Shown: positions 9,071-18,100 of the stretch, piece after piece
Layout: each line of letters begins with the position of its first letter
Position numbering within the stretch: position 1 is the stretch's first letter
NCBI RefSeq assembly: GCF_006517625.1
Contig: NZ_VHQI01000005.1
Coordinates: 310,341-374,340 of the forward strand
Direction of reading: 5' to 3'
DNA length: 64,000 nucleotides
Origin: Mixta tenebrionis
GTDB taxonomy: Bacteria; Pseudomonadota; Gammaproteobacteria; Enterobacterales; Enterobacteriaceae
Notes under the pieces: model-generated
The model's input: only the letters and a program-made list of their open reading frames with translations
Database searches by the model: none
What the model was told of the DNA's origin: nothing
Program-made: the position numbers and the translations under genes

Positions 9071-9117
9071 CCGGGGACGCCCCCGGCTTCTTCTCAACTA
9101 CGTCCGGGACGGCCCGG
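9071..9117 (+). promoter_or_regulatory. Guanidine-II (mini-ykkC) riboswitch candidate
   Basis: Two short GC hairpins lie side by side just upstream of the sugE/gdx start. Hairpin 1 (9071-9086) is CCGGGG-ACGC-CCCCGG and hairpin 2 (9104-9117) is CCGGG-ACGG-CCCGG. Tandem stems capped by ACGR tetraloops define the guanidine-II class, in which guanidine brings the loops together and frees the ribosome-binding site. Here the site is AGGGAGA at 9127-9133. Loop 2 matches; loop 1 ends in C rather than A or G, a small departure. Confidence 0.85.
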
Positions 9118-9139
9118 CTCTTAACCAGGGAGAGCCAGT

Positions 9140-9454
9140 ATGGCCTGGATCCTCTTAACCATTGCAGGTTTGTTTGAAGTTGTCTGGTCTTTCGCCATGA
9201 AGCAGTCGCACGGCTTCACCCGGCTCGGCCCCTCGATTATCACTATTGTAGCGATGATCGTCAGCTTCGCGCTGCTGGCCGTTTCGATGAAATCGCTGCC
9301 GCTGGGCACCGCCTATACCATCTGGACCGGCATCGGCGCCGTGGGCGCTTTTCTCGTTGGCCTGCTGGCGCTTGGCGAACCCGCCACGCCGATGCGTATC
9401 GCTGCCGCGGTGCTGATTGTCTGCGGGCTGGTAATGATGAAGCTCTCTTCCTGA
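9140..9454 (+). CDS. sugE: Guanidinium exporter of the SMR family (SugE/Gdx)
   Basis: A 104-residue small multidrug resistance protein with four hydrophobic helices. The essential membrane glutamate is Glu13 in 'LFEVVW'. The sequence belongs to the SugE/Gdx branch ('[15 protein letters not shown]', '[13 protein letters not shown]'), which exports guanidinium ion by proton antiport as a dual-topology dimer. The upstream guanidine-II riboswitch independently supports guanidinium as the substrate. Monocistronic. Confidence 0.95.
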   Translation: MAWILLTIAGLFEVVWSFAMKQSHGFTRLGPSIITIVAMIVSFALLAVSMKSLPLGTAYTIWTGIGAVGAFLVGLLALGEPATPMRIAAAVLIVCGLVMMKLSS

Positions 9455-9526
9455 TCGCACTGCTGACAGCCCATCGGCGCTATTTAAGCTCGCTCAGACA
9501 ACAACAAAACTGCCTGGCGGGCGGCG

Positions 9527-10417
9527 TTACTCGTCCCGCCAGCGCAGCGCTTCAATCACGCGCGCAAAGGCGGGCGAAGGATGCCGCCGATCGGGATAAT
9601 AGAGATGGTAGCCCGACATATAGGGGCACCACGCCTGCAGCACGGCGATAAGCTCGCCGCGCGCAACGGCCTCCCGCACGCTATCCTCCGGCAGGCAGGC
9701 CAGCCCGCTGCCGGCCAGCGCGGCATTTAAGCGCAGCGCCAGATTATTGAAGATCAGCTGTCCTGTCACGCGTACGTTTAGATCGCGCCCGTCTTTGCTG
9801 AACTCCCACGGCAGCAGGCCGCCATGGGTGGGCAGACGCATATTAATACAGTTATGCGCGGTAAGATCGTGCGGCGTCTGCGGCGGCGCAAAGCGTCGAA
9901 AATAGTCAGGCGATCCCACCACCGCCATACGAATATCGGGCCCGATGCGCACCGCGATCATATCCCGCGCCACCTGCTCGCCCAGCCGCACGCCGGCGTC
10001 AAAGCGCTGCGCCACGATATCCATCAGTCCATAATCCGCCGCAATTTCAATGCGAATATCGGGGTTCTCGGCGATAACTTTTCTCAGCCGCGGCTCCAGC
10101 AGCGTCGCCGCCGAATGCTCACCGGCATTAATGCGCACCGTGCCCGCCGGTTTCTCACGCAGCGCCTTCAGCGAACTCAGCGCGTTTTCAATCTCCTCCA
10201 GGCGCGGCGCCAGCGTCTTCAGCAGCTGTTCGCCCGCCTGCGTCGGCGAGACGCTGCGCGTGGTGCGATCGAGCAGGCGCAGCCCCAGCCGCGCCTCCAG
10301 CTGGCGTATGGTCTGGCTCAGCGCCGACTGCGACACGCCCATCTTTGCCGCCGCACGGGTAAAGCTGTGTTCGCTGGCCACCAGCGCGAAGGCCGCCAGA
10401 TCGTTGAAGTTTTCCAT
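9527..10417 (-). CDS. LysR-family transcriptional regulator
   Basis: A 296-residue LysR protein. The N-terminal winged helix-turn-helix (residues 1-60, 'FTRAAAKMGVSQSALSQTIRQLEARLG') is followed by a linker helix and a periplasmic-binding-like effector domain. 'LLDRTTRSVSPTQAG' and 'DYGLMDIVAQRFDAGVRLGE' place it in the CrgA/DmlR-like subgroup. It is divergent from the cupin gene at 10645, a common pairing with oxidoreductase or cupin targets. A perfect palindrome of the LysR type lies just upstream of its start (10424-10438) and suggests autoregulation. Confidence 0.92.
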   Translation of the reverse strand: MENFNDLAAFALVASEHSFTRAAAKMGVSQSALSQTIRQLEARLGLRLLDRTTRSVSPTQAGEQLLKTLAPRLEEIENALSSLKALREKPAGTVRINAGEHSAATLLEPRLRKVIAENPDIRIEIAADYGLMDIVAQRFDAGVRLGEQVARDMIAVRIGPDIRMAVVGSPDYFRRFAPPQTPHDLTAHNCINMRLPTHGGLLPWEFSKDGRDLNVRVTGQLIFNNLALRLNAALAGSGLACLPEDSVREAVARGELIAVLQAWCPYMSGYHLYYPDRRHPSPAFARVIEALRWRDE

Positions 10418-10423
10418 ATATTA

Positions 10424-10438
10424 ATAAGCCTGGCTTAT
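10424..10438. promoter_or_regulatory. LysR-type operator candidate
   Basis: ATAAGCC-T-GGCTTAT is a perfect 15-bp palindrome containing the LysR core T-N11-A. It ends seven bases before the lysR start codon, where autorepression would be expected. Confidence 0.6.
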
Positions 10439-10644
10439 AAGCGTATCCTGAATAATACCTCTAATCGAAACAATATCCCAGCGCTATGCTTAGTACAACC
10501 TGAACTGCCCGGCGCAGCGTGCCGCTGCCGGTAGTAAATGATAAGGGACGAATGCCCCTTTCAGTAATGAAGAGCGCCGCGCCGGGCGCTAACGTTAATA
10601 AATACCGCTCTGCCAGCCGGAGCGGCTGATAACAAGGTACCCCG

Positions 10645-11055
10645 ATGAAAATTATCCGTAACGCCACTACCCCATCAGCCCAGGGCCCGGATGCCTGGTT
10701 TACCGGACGCGTTCGCATTGATGCGCCCTTCCAGGCCAGCGCGCCCGCGCGCGTCGGCGGCGCCAGCGTCACCTTTGAACCTGGCGCCCGCACCGCGTGG
10801 CATACGCATCCGCTGGGCCAGACGCTAATCGTCACTCAGGGCCAGGGCTGGATTCAGTGTGAAGGTGAAGAGATTGAGGTAATTAATCAGGGCGATATCG
10901 TCTGGATCCCGCAGGAGATAAAACACTGGCACGGCGCGACGCCGGAAACGGCGATGACCCATATCGCGATTGCCGAATCGCTGGACGGCAGCCCGGTAAC
11001 CTGGATGGAAAAAGTAACGGACGAACAGTATCGCCGTAACGCAACGGCTGGCTGA
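10645..11055 (+). CDS. Cupin-domain protein, (R)-mandelonitrile-lyase-like
   Basis: A 136-residue single-domain cupin. Cupin motif 1 is '[25 protein letters not shown]' region with His53, His55 and Gln59 as metal ligands; motif 2 is '[16 protein letters not shown]' with the last His ligand. This subgroup sits next to LysR regulators and is often annotated as carboxymuconolactone-decarboxylase-associated or mandelonitrile-lyase-like. Its physiological reaction here is unknown. Likely target of the divergent LysR regulator. Confidence 0.85.
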   Translation: MKIIRNATTPSAQGPDAWFTGRVRIDAPFQASAPARVGGASVTFEPGARTAWHTHPLGQTLIVTQGQGWIQCEGEEIEVINQGDIVWIPQEIKHWHGATPETAMTHIAIAESLDGSPVTWMEKVTDEQYRRNATAG

Positions 11056-11094
11056 TTCCGCGGCGCTGAACAAGCAGCGCTATTAGCAGAGCAG

Positions 11095-11137
11095 TAAAAA
11101 ACCGGCAGAACGCGCGCCCAACGGCGCTGCTGCCGGT
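11095..11137 (-). terminator. Rho-independent terminator after the YmgA-like gene
   Basis: On the minus strand ACCGGCAG pairs with CTGCCGGT around a 21-base loop holding smaller GC pairings, then runs into TTTTTT. It lies a few bases after the stop codon at 11145. Confidence 0.75.
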
Positions 11138-11144
11138 TAGTTAA

Positions 11145-11456
11145 TCAGTCATTCTCCCCGCGATCGTCGTTACGCGGGCGCCGCAGCCCAAAGCGATTCT
11201 GCGGCATTTTGACCGTTCTGCTGTCAGTGCTGTTAACGTCTTTCAGACGGCGCCCGGCCACTGACGGCGGTATATGCCGGAATGCCTGCTTTGCCTGCCA
11301 GTAAGAGATAACTTTTTCTTCATCCGTCTCCTGCTCGGCAAACTGCTGTAATCGTTCCAGAAGGGTGTGATTACTTAAGGCGCTCTGGCTCTCCAGAACG
11401 GACAACACCGCTTCGCCCAGGGCGACATGCATATTTTTTAGATCGTCTTTATCCAA
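11145..11456 (-). CDS. YmgA/AriR-like small regulatory protein
   Basis: A 103-residue protein. The N-terminal about 55 residues ('ALGEAVLSVLESQSALSNHTLLERLQQFAEQETDEEKVISYWQAK') resemble the helical core of the E. coli YmgA/AriR/YcgZ family, small proteins acting on the Rcs phosphorelay and biofilm or acid-stress genes. The C-terminal tail is basic and probably disordered. The start is TTG, placed five bases after AGGAGAGAAA; no in-frame ATG occurs until residue 9. It follows the YcgZ-like gene on the same strand after 232 bases. Assignment is from pattern likeness and gene pairing. Confidence 0.6.
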   Translation of the reverse strand: MDKDDLKNMHVALGEAVLSVLESQSALSNHTLLERLQQFAEQETDEEKVISYWQAKQAFRHIPPSVAGRRLKDVNSTDSRTVKMPQNRFGLRRPRNDDRGEND

Positions 11457-11688
11457 TTTCTCTCCTGTGCTGACGTTGACGAAAACCGGCGATTCGAGAG
11501 CTATGCGCCCGCAACGGGCCGTCAGCGCATAGCTACAGGCTCACCAGACGTTTTTCAGGCATTAGCCGTTGCGCCAGGCAACAGCGACACCGAAATCAGG
11601 AGAGGTTTACTGCAGATAAACATAGCGTATGGAAATAAGGGTGCGATGTGATGGCAGGCTGCTGTCAGCCTGCGCACCAAATGATGAA

Positions 11689-11940
11689 TTATTCCCGGCC
11701 CAGCACTAAAGCAAGCAATCCATGATAATGCTTTTCCATCTCCGTGCCGCCTACGCCATCCAGCTTTACCAACAGCCTGGAGCAGATCGCCTTGCGATTA
11801 ACGCTTTGTCCGGCACGCAAAATATCTTCTACAACCTGACCCAACGTCTCCTGCCGGGTTGGCATAGTGCTGTCTGCCATCGCATACGGCTGTACTGATT
11901 TACATCCCGCTTCAGGTGTCCATCGTTGCTGCTGCATCAT
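11689..11940 (-). CDS. ycgZ: YcgZ-like Rcs/biofilm connector protein
   Basis: An 83-residue protein. The segment 'TLGQVVEDILRAGQSVNRKAICSRLLVKLDGVGGTEMEKHYHGLLALVLG' aligns closely with E. coli YcgZ. In E. coli, ycgZ-ymgA-ariR form the BluR-controlled operon that feeds into the Rcs system and promotes colanic acid and biofilm. AAGGGG precedes the first of two adjacent ATGs. The YmgA-like gene downstream completes a reduced version of that cluster. No bluR or bluF is in the window. Confidence 0.8.
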   Translation of the reverse strand: MMQQQRWTPEAGCKSVQPYAMADSTMPTRQETLGQVVEDILRAGQSVNRKAICSRLLVKLDGVGGTEMEKHYHGLLALVLGRE

Positions 11941-12064
11941 CGGCCCCTTCTGGTCAGATCAAAAAACAGGCGAAAAAGTTCTGCCGGTTAAACTATACAA
12001 AAATGCAAAGTCTGTACAGATTTTTTTAAACTTTTGTTAATAACTAATCGTTTTTCAGCAACCT

Positions 12065-12236
12065 GAACGGGTTATATCAGCCGCATACCCAGCGGCCTGA
12101 AACGCGGATGATACGAGCCGGGGGAGCAAAGCGTCCCGCGCCACGGATGACCCTGTTGGCGTCTTTGCGAACCGCTCATATCAGCCGCGCCCCCTCCGGC
12201 CTGAAACGCAGATGATACGAGCCGGAGAGCAAAGCC
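12065..12236. repeat. Dispersed intergenic repeat, copy A (about 1.6 units)
   Basis: A unit starting GAAC..ATATCAGCCGC, continuing CCTGAAACGC-GATGATACGAGCCGG, then GAGCAAAGCGTCCCGCGCC and ending GCGTCTTTGC, is followed at once by a second, partial unit beginning GAAC..ATATCAGCCGC. The same inner blocks (12124-12147 and 12159-12172) recur at 27599-27622 and 27657-27670. The ends GCAAAG-CG and CG-CTTTGC are roughly inverted, so the RNA could fold. Confidence 0.75.
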
Positions 12237-12237
12237 A

Positions 12238-12263
12238 ATAAAAAAGGCCGGTTTACACCGGCC
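12238..12263 (-). terminator. Rho-independent terminator of the CstA-family gene
   Basis: On the minus strand GGCCGGT-GTAA-ACCGGCC runs into TTTTTTATTG. It begins 18 bases after the transporter stop codon. Confidence 0.9.
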
Positions 12264-12281
12264 TGTCCACAGTAAATAGCG

Positions 12282-14081
12282 TCAGGAAACCGCCTCAACC
12301 GTTGGCGCCTGCGCACGCACGCGCCACAGCACCACCCAGCGCTGTATCGCGGCAATCATAATAATCAGCCCCAGCGCCACCATAATGATCGAAATAGCGC
12401 CGTTAAACAGGTTATATCCCTTCGCCGCCGGGTTAAAATAGACATACTTCACCATCCACCAGGCCGCGTAATTCACCGTCACATACAGATAAGCCAGCGG
12501 AACCAGACAGGTCAGCATATAGCGGCGCTTCTGGGCCATGCGCAGAATAATGGTGGCGCCGATCATCAACCCAATCGAGGCCATCAGCTGATTAGAAACG
12601 CCGAACAGCGCCCAGACGGAATTAATATCGCCGGAATTGAGTAAATATCCCCACAGCAGACAGGCAACGATACTGCAGCCTACCGCGCCGGGCATCCAGT
12701 TAGTACGCTTCAGCGGCGCCCAAAGATCGCCAAGGAAATCCTGTAACAGATAACGCGCCACACGCGTGCCGGAATCGACCGCCGTCAGGATAAATACCGC
12801 CTCAAACATCACCACGAACTGGAAAAAATAGGAAGCCAGATGGCTGAACCATGGAATACGGGTAAAGATATCCGCCATCCCTACCGCCAGCGTCACCGCG
12901 CCGCCGGTACGTCCGTAAAGATCGAGCCCGATAGATTCGCTGAGCTGCGGCAGATGGATCACCTCCATTCCCAGCCCGGCGAACACCTCCGGCGTGGAGT
13001 TAATTGCGAAATAGTCCGCCGGATGCAGCGCGGTAGCGGCAATCAGCGCCATCACCCCCACCACGCACTCCGCCAGCATAGCGCCGAAGGCGACCGGTAA
13101 AATATCGCTCCATTTATCGATCTGCTTCGGCGTGGTACCGGAACCGATAAAGGCGTGGAAGCCGGAGATCGCGCCGCAGGCGATGGTAATCGAGATAAAC
13201 GGCCAGACCGGCCCCGCCAGCACCGGCCCGTTGCCGTGAATAAACTGCGTTACCGCCGGGAACTGAATTTCCGGGTTAATAAACACCACGCCGATCACCA
13301 GCGCGCCAAACACGCCGATCTTCATAAAGCTGGAAAGATAACCGCGCGGCGTCAGCAGCATCCATACCGGCAGCGCGGTAGCGAAGAAGGCGTAGAACGG
13401 CAGCACCAGGCTAACGGTAGAGGCGCGCAGGCTGAGCCAGCTGCCAAACGCTGAATCCTGAATATAGGGGCCGGCGATAACGCAGCCGAAAATCACCAGA
13501 ATGCCAACCCAGGTAGCGCCGCGCATACTGCCGGTAAAGCGCTCCCACAAACCCACGCCGATCGCTACCGGAATGGTCATAAACACCGCAAAGGTGCCCC
13601 AGGGATTGCGCTCCAGCGCATGCACCACCACCATCGACAGACCCGCCATAGTAATGGTGATAATAAACAGCATCGCCAGCCCGGTACACCAGCCAGCCAC
13701 CGGCCCCAGTTCCGACTTCGCCACTTCCGACAGCGATTTACCCTGATGCTTCATCGAGGCGAACAGCACCACGGTATCGTGTACCGCGCCGCCGATAACG
13801 CAGCCGATCAGCAGCCAGAGAAAGCTGGGAAGATAGCCGTACTGCGCCGCTAACACCGGCCCTACCAGCGGCCCCGCCGCGGCGATGGCGGCGAAATGAC
13901 TGCCGAAGTTCACCCACTTTTTGGTTGGTACGTAATCTTTGCCGTCTTCCAGCAAATGCGATGGCGTAACCTCGCTGTCATCAGCATTCAGCACCTTACG
14001 CACGAAAAATACGCCGTACAGGCGGTAGCAGATGGCGAGGATACACAGCGTCGCGATAACAAACGTTAATGCGTGTGACAT
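12282..14081 (-). CDS. CstA-family peptide/pyruvate transporter, short form
   Basis: A 599-residue polytopic membrane protein of the carbon-starvation CstA family, which imports pyruvate or peptides with protons. Family landmarks are 'FGSHFAAIAAAGPLVGPVLAAQYGYLPSFLWLL', 'GAISGFHAFIGSGTTPKQ' and 'FILTAVDSGTRVARYLLQD'. It is about 100 residues shorter than E. coli CstA and BtsT, lacking the N-terminal helix and some loop insertions, so it belongs to a distinct subfamily. It has its own terminator. Its promoter shares a 383-base region with the divergent response regulator, including a Fur-box-like sequence. Confidence 0.9.
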   Translation of the reverse strand: MSHALTFVIATLCILAICYRLYGVFFVRKVLNADDSEVTPSHLLEDGKDYVPTKKWVNFGSHFAAIAAAGPLVGPVLAAQYGYLPSFLWLLIGCVIGGAVHDTVVLFASMKHQGKSLSEVAKSELGPVAGWCTGLAMLFIITITMAGLSMVVVHALERNPWGTFAVFMTIPVAIGVGLWERFTGSMRGATWVGILVIFGCVIAGPYIQDSAFGSWLSLRASTVSLVLPFYAFFATALPVWMLLTPRGYLSSFMKIGVFGALVIGVVFINPEIQFPAVTQFIHGNGPVLAGPVWPFISITIACGAISGFHAFIGSGTTPKQIDKWSDILPVAFGAMLAECVVGVMALIAATALHPADYFAINSTPEVFAGLGMEVIHLPQLSESIGLDLYGRTGGAVTLAVGMADIFTRIPWFSHLASYFFQFVVMFEAVFILTAVDSGTRVARYLLQDFLGDLWAPLKRTNWMPGAVGCSIVACLLWGYLLNSGDINSVWALFGVSNQLMASIGLMIGATIILRMAQKRRYMLTCLVPLAYLYVTVNYAAWWMVKYVYFNPAAKGYNLFNGAISIIMVALGLIIMIAAIQRWVVLWRVRAQAPTVEAVS

Positions 14082-14464
14082 AGCCCACTCCAGAAATAAA
14101 AAAAATCAGGGCTATCCTGTCACGTGCGCAAAATGAAAGCGGCGGGTAAGAAAGTTAGCGGCGCTATAGCAGATTAAGCGGTCAAAAAAGCGGGGTAAGC
14201 GGCGCGCGATCGCCGGGCAAAAAAGCGGCGCGGCTGACCAACACATCCTGCCCGCCGTCTGTTACCCATTATCCCTTTTATCTCAATGGATTAACTACCG
14301 TACTTTGTCATTTTTATTTCAAACATGATAATGATAATTATTGTGATAATATCCGATATGTTCAGAAACATTTAACTTAATGTTGCCGTTAGTTAACCAA
14401 AAAATCGCCGCCCGTTTTAGCCCAGCACCTGCAACGGCGTACAGAGAGATAACAGGAGCACATT
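14082..14464. other. Divergent promoter region of CstA-family gene and response regulator
   Basis: 383 bases without a gene. The half near the transporter is GC-rich; the half near the regulator is AT-rich and carries the Fur-like site described separately. Confidence 0.6.
14327..14345. promoter_or_regulatory. Fur box candidate
   Basis: GATAATGATAATTATTGTG matches 16 of 19 positions of the classical Fur consensus GATAATGATAATCATTATC, with further GATAAT to the right. It is 120 bases before the response-regulator start and 246 bases before the divergent transporter start. Confidence 0.65.
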
Positions 14465-15085
14465 ATGAATCCCATTGTTTACGTGGTGGATGACGATCAC
14501 TCCGTCAGGCAAGCGCTGGTATGTCTTTTAACCGCCGAAGATTATCAGGTTGCCGATTTTCCTTCCGCGCAGGCGTTTCTCGACCACCCTTTCAGTGCGG
14601 CGCCGGGCTGCCTGATCCTTGATATGAATATGCCGGAGCGCAGCGGTTTCGATCTTACCGAAGCGCTGGCAAAGCTTGGCTACCCGATCCCCACTATCTT
14701 TTTGACCGGCTACGGCACCATTCCACTCTCGGTGAAGGCGATGAAGGCAGGCGCCTGCGAATTTATGACCAAACCCGCCGTACCGCAGCTGCTGCTGAAG
14801 GCGGTTTCCGAAGCGCTACAGCTGGCGACTAAAAACCTTAGCGCCGCGCAGGAGCTGCAAACGCTGACCGCCCGCTATGAATCCCTGACGCCGCGCGAGC
14901 GCGAGGTGCTGCAGCTGGCGATTGGCGGCCTGCTGAATAAGCAAATCGCCACCGCGCTGGGGGTCAGCGAAATCACCGCCAAGGTGCATAAAAGGCGGGT
15001 AATGGAGAAGATGGAAGTACGATCGTTGACCGATCTGGTACGGGCGGCGGAGCGGCTGAATATCGTAAAAACTCAGGGGCGCTAG
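14465..15085 (+). CDS. FixJ/NarL-type response regulator (REC-LuxR)
   Basis: A 206-residue response regulator. The receiver domain (1-120) has the acidic pair VVDDD, phospho-acceptor Asp53 in 'LILDMNMPERSGFDL', Thr81 and Lys103 ('MTKP'). The C-terminal LuxR helix-turn-helix ('LTPREREVLQLAIGGLLNKQIATALGVSEITAKVHKRRVMEKM') binds DNA. It is convergent with the giant sensor kinase (stops 31 bases apart) and is the obvious output regulator for it. A Fur box candidate upstream suggests iron control. CAGGAG precedes the start. Confidence 0.93.
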   Translation: MNPIVYVVDDDHSVRQALVCLLTAEDYQVADFPSAQAFLDHPFSAAPGCLILDMNMPERSGFDLTEALAKLGYPIPTIFLTGYGTIPLSVKAMKAGACEFMTKPAVPQLLLKAVSEALQLATKNLSAAQELQTLTARYESLTPREREVLQLAIGGLLNKQIATALGVSEITAKVHKRRVMEKMEVRSLTDLVRAAERLNIVKTQGR

Positions 15086-15116
15086 CGATAGCGCGCCGCC
15101 GCTGCCCGCCCGGCGC

Positions 15117-18100
15117 TCAGAAAGGTTGCTCCTCGCCGCTGTCGAGCGGCAGCGTAAAGATAAAGCGGCTGCCGTGCGGCAGACGCGGCTCCGCCGTCAG
15201 CACGCCGAGATGTTTTTCTATAATTCCGGCGCTGATGGTCAACCCCATGCCCATTCCCTGCTCTTTGGTGGTATAGAAAGAATCAAACAGCCGCGCCTGC
15301 ACCTCCGCGCTCAGGCCGATGCCGGTATCGGCAATTTCCAGCCGGATAGCCTGCGGCGTCGGATTGGTTGAGCTGACGGTGATCGTTCGTGGCCGGTCAT
15401 GAATCTCCGCCATCGCGTCAATGGCGTTGACCACCAGATTCAGCAGCACCTGCTGAATCTGTACGCTGTCGCCATAGATAAACGCTTCCTCCGCCTGCAG
15501 CGCGTAGTCCAGCGTTACCTGGCGCCGCTCCAGCTCGCTGCGCGACAGCGCCATAATATGCCAGACCAGATGATGCAGATTAACCCGCGCCCAGCTTGAC
15601 TGCTGATTACGCGTCAGCGCCTGTAGCCCGCGAATAATATTTCCGGCGCGTTCGCCCTCGCTGATAATCTCCTCAAGGCTGGCGCGCGCGTTGATCAGCA
15701 TCGCCGGTTCACGACTGAGCCAGCGCAGGCTCGCTCCGGCGTTAGCCACTATCGACATCAGCGGCTGGTTAATCTCATGGGCGATCGAGGCCGTCAGCTG
15801 CCCTACCGTAGTGGCGCGCGCCACCCGCGCCAGATCCGCCTGCGCCACGCGCACCGCATCTTCCGACTGGCGTCGGGCGGTAACATCGGTAATGGTGCCG
15901 AAATATTCCGCAATGCTCGCCTCTTCACCGATAGGATTGCCGACGCCCAGCAGGTAGCGGCAGTCGCCGTCGGCGCGGAACACGCGAAACTCCGCGCGCA
16001 TCGAGACGCCGTTTCGCACGCTGTCGGTCACCAGCCGGCTGATGCGCGGATAATCTTCAGGATGTACCAGCGTCAGAAAATCGGCCATCGACAGCGTGCG
16101 CTGCCCCTCCGGCAGGCCGAGGATGCGCGCATACTGATCGGAGACGTACATTAAATCCTGCTCCAGCTCCCAGCGCCAGGTGCCGGTATTGCTGATTCGC
16201 TCCCCCAGCATCAGCGAAGTCTGGCTGGCGCGCAGCTCTTTCTCTACGCGACGTCGCTGGATATTCTCCTCCAGCAGCTCGGCGTAGAGCCGCGCCGTCT
16301 CCAGCGATACCGCCGCCTGCGCCGCCAGCATCCGGACGATGCGCGAATGCTCCGCCGTAAAAATTTCCGGCATCAGGCGATTTTCCAGATAAAGCACGCC
16401 GACCATGCGCGCCTGCTTATACATCGGCACGCAGAGTACCGCCGCGCCGGAGGTGACCAGGTAGGCATCCTGGCTGAACGGGCTGAAGATCTCCGGCTTG
16501 CTGGTGCGAATCTCCTGGCCGGTGCGCATCACCGCCGCCAGCACCGAGAGCGGCATATCGGTTACCGAAGGCGTCTCCCTGACGATTCTGACCTTAACGC
16601 CGTCGGAGGTGGTTTCCGCCCAGGCCTGGGTTTCCGGCGTATTGTCGTCAAGGATGCGGATCAGCAGGCCGCGCTGCGCGCCCGCACGCTCCAGCAGCAT
16701 GGTCATCAAAATATGGATCAGACGATCGAGGTTGATCTCTTCGGTAAGCGCCCGCACCGCCCGCAGCACGCTCTCCAGATCGCGTATCACCTCATTCGGC
16801 GCGAAGGCGATGGTGTCATAGGGCGTGCTGCGCCCGGAAGAGGCAAGGTGAGGATAGAGCCGCTCCAGCTGGCGCAGCTTCGCCAGCGCCCCCCAGCGCT
16901 GCCAGGCGCTGAACGCGCCTTTAAAATAGGCGTCGGCGGCAACCGCATAGCCGCAGGATTTAGCGAAGCGCCCGGCCAGCTCGCACGCCAGGCCGTTAAT
17001 CGGATGAAACTCCGCTTCGCCGGAGAGGCGGATCGCTTTTTCATACAGCCCAACCGCCGCCTCATTCTGTTTATCCAGCCGCGCCAGCTCCGCCGCAATC
17101 AGCGCCTCCCGATCGGCGAAGGTTGCCGGGTTATGCTGCGCCCAGCGGGCGATTCTGGCGTGGTGCGCGGTTACCGCCTGGCGCTGCTGCACGCTGAACT
17201 CGTCAGGCGTGAGGCCGGCGGTCAGCGCCAGCGCGCTGTAAAAATGGTAATCCAGCAGATGCAGATAGCCGGGCACCGCGCTAACGAACGGCGTCGCCTC
17301 GCGCAAATAGTCGGCGGCCTGGGCATATTCGCCGGCCATAAAGCAGGCTTTCGCCCGATAGAGCCAGAACCAGAACAGCGTCAAAGGTATCGGCCTGCCG
17401 CCCTCGCCCGTCCCGGTAGCGAGCAACGTATCAGGAAACACCTCCAGGCCGGAAAAGCTGCCCGCAGAGGCGTTACGTAAATGAGTAACGTACAGGCGCT
17501 GGATCAGCAGCAGAATCTCCACGTCGGGAAAGCGCCGCTTGCGAATAAACGCCAGCCCGCGCTCGATGGTGGTCAGCACGCCGTCAAGATGATCGCCGCG
17601 CAGTAAAAAGTTCATCGTTTGATGGCGAATAATAAAGCAGGCCACGGTTAAATCACCGTGATCGACCGCGACGGTAAAGCAGGTTTTGGCGCTCTCCACC
17701 GCCACGCTAAGCGGCGCGACCCAGGCGCTGGCGAGATCGACCGCCAGCAGCGTACGGCCTTTGAAGCCGTTGAAATGGTGGCGCATAACCAGATCGCGTC
17801 CCAGCTGGCTATAGACCCAGCCGCGCTGGTACTCATCGTAGCGGCGGCCGATCAGCACGCCATACCAGGCAAGCGCGCCGGTGGCGGCGCCGCACAGGCC
17901 GCGATCGAGCGTCATATGCATAATTTTACACAGCAGCAGAAAATGCAGCCTTGGGCTGGCGAACGCGGCAAACATGCTGGCATTGAGCATCAGGCTCATG
18001 ATCGCTTCCGCCTCGCGATCTTCAGTAATGGCCAGCGCGCTAAACCGCTGCTGCGGATGGTCGCCGACGCGCTGCTCCAGCGCCTGCCAGGCGCGATCGC

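Larger units (their letters stand above)
11941..12281. other. Intergenic region with ycgZ promoter and a dispersed repeat
   Basis: The left 120 bases are the AT-rich upstream region of the ycgZ-like gene and include the palindrome TCTGTACAGA at 12011-12020, a possible regulator site. The rest is repeat DNA (separate entry) and the terminator of the convergent-side transporter gene. Confidence 0.6.

Noticed and set aside
16347-17480. Long plus-strand frame inside the giant kinase gene
   Set aside because: Antisense shadow of the TPR-like and GAF region; Arg/Gln/His-rich with no motif.
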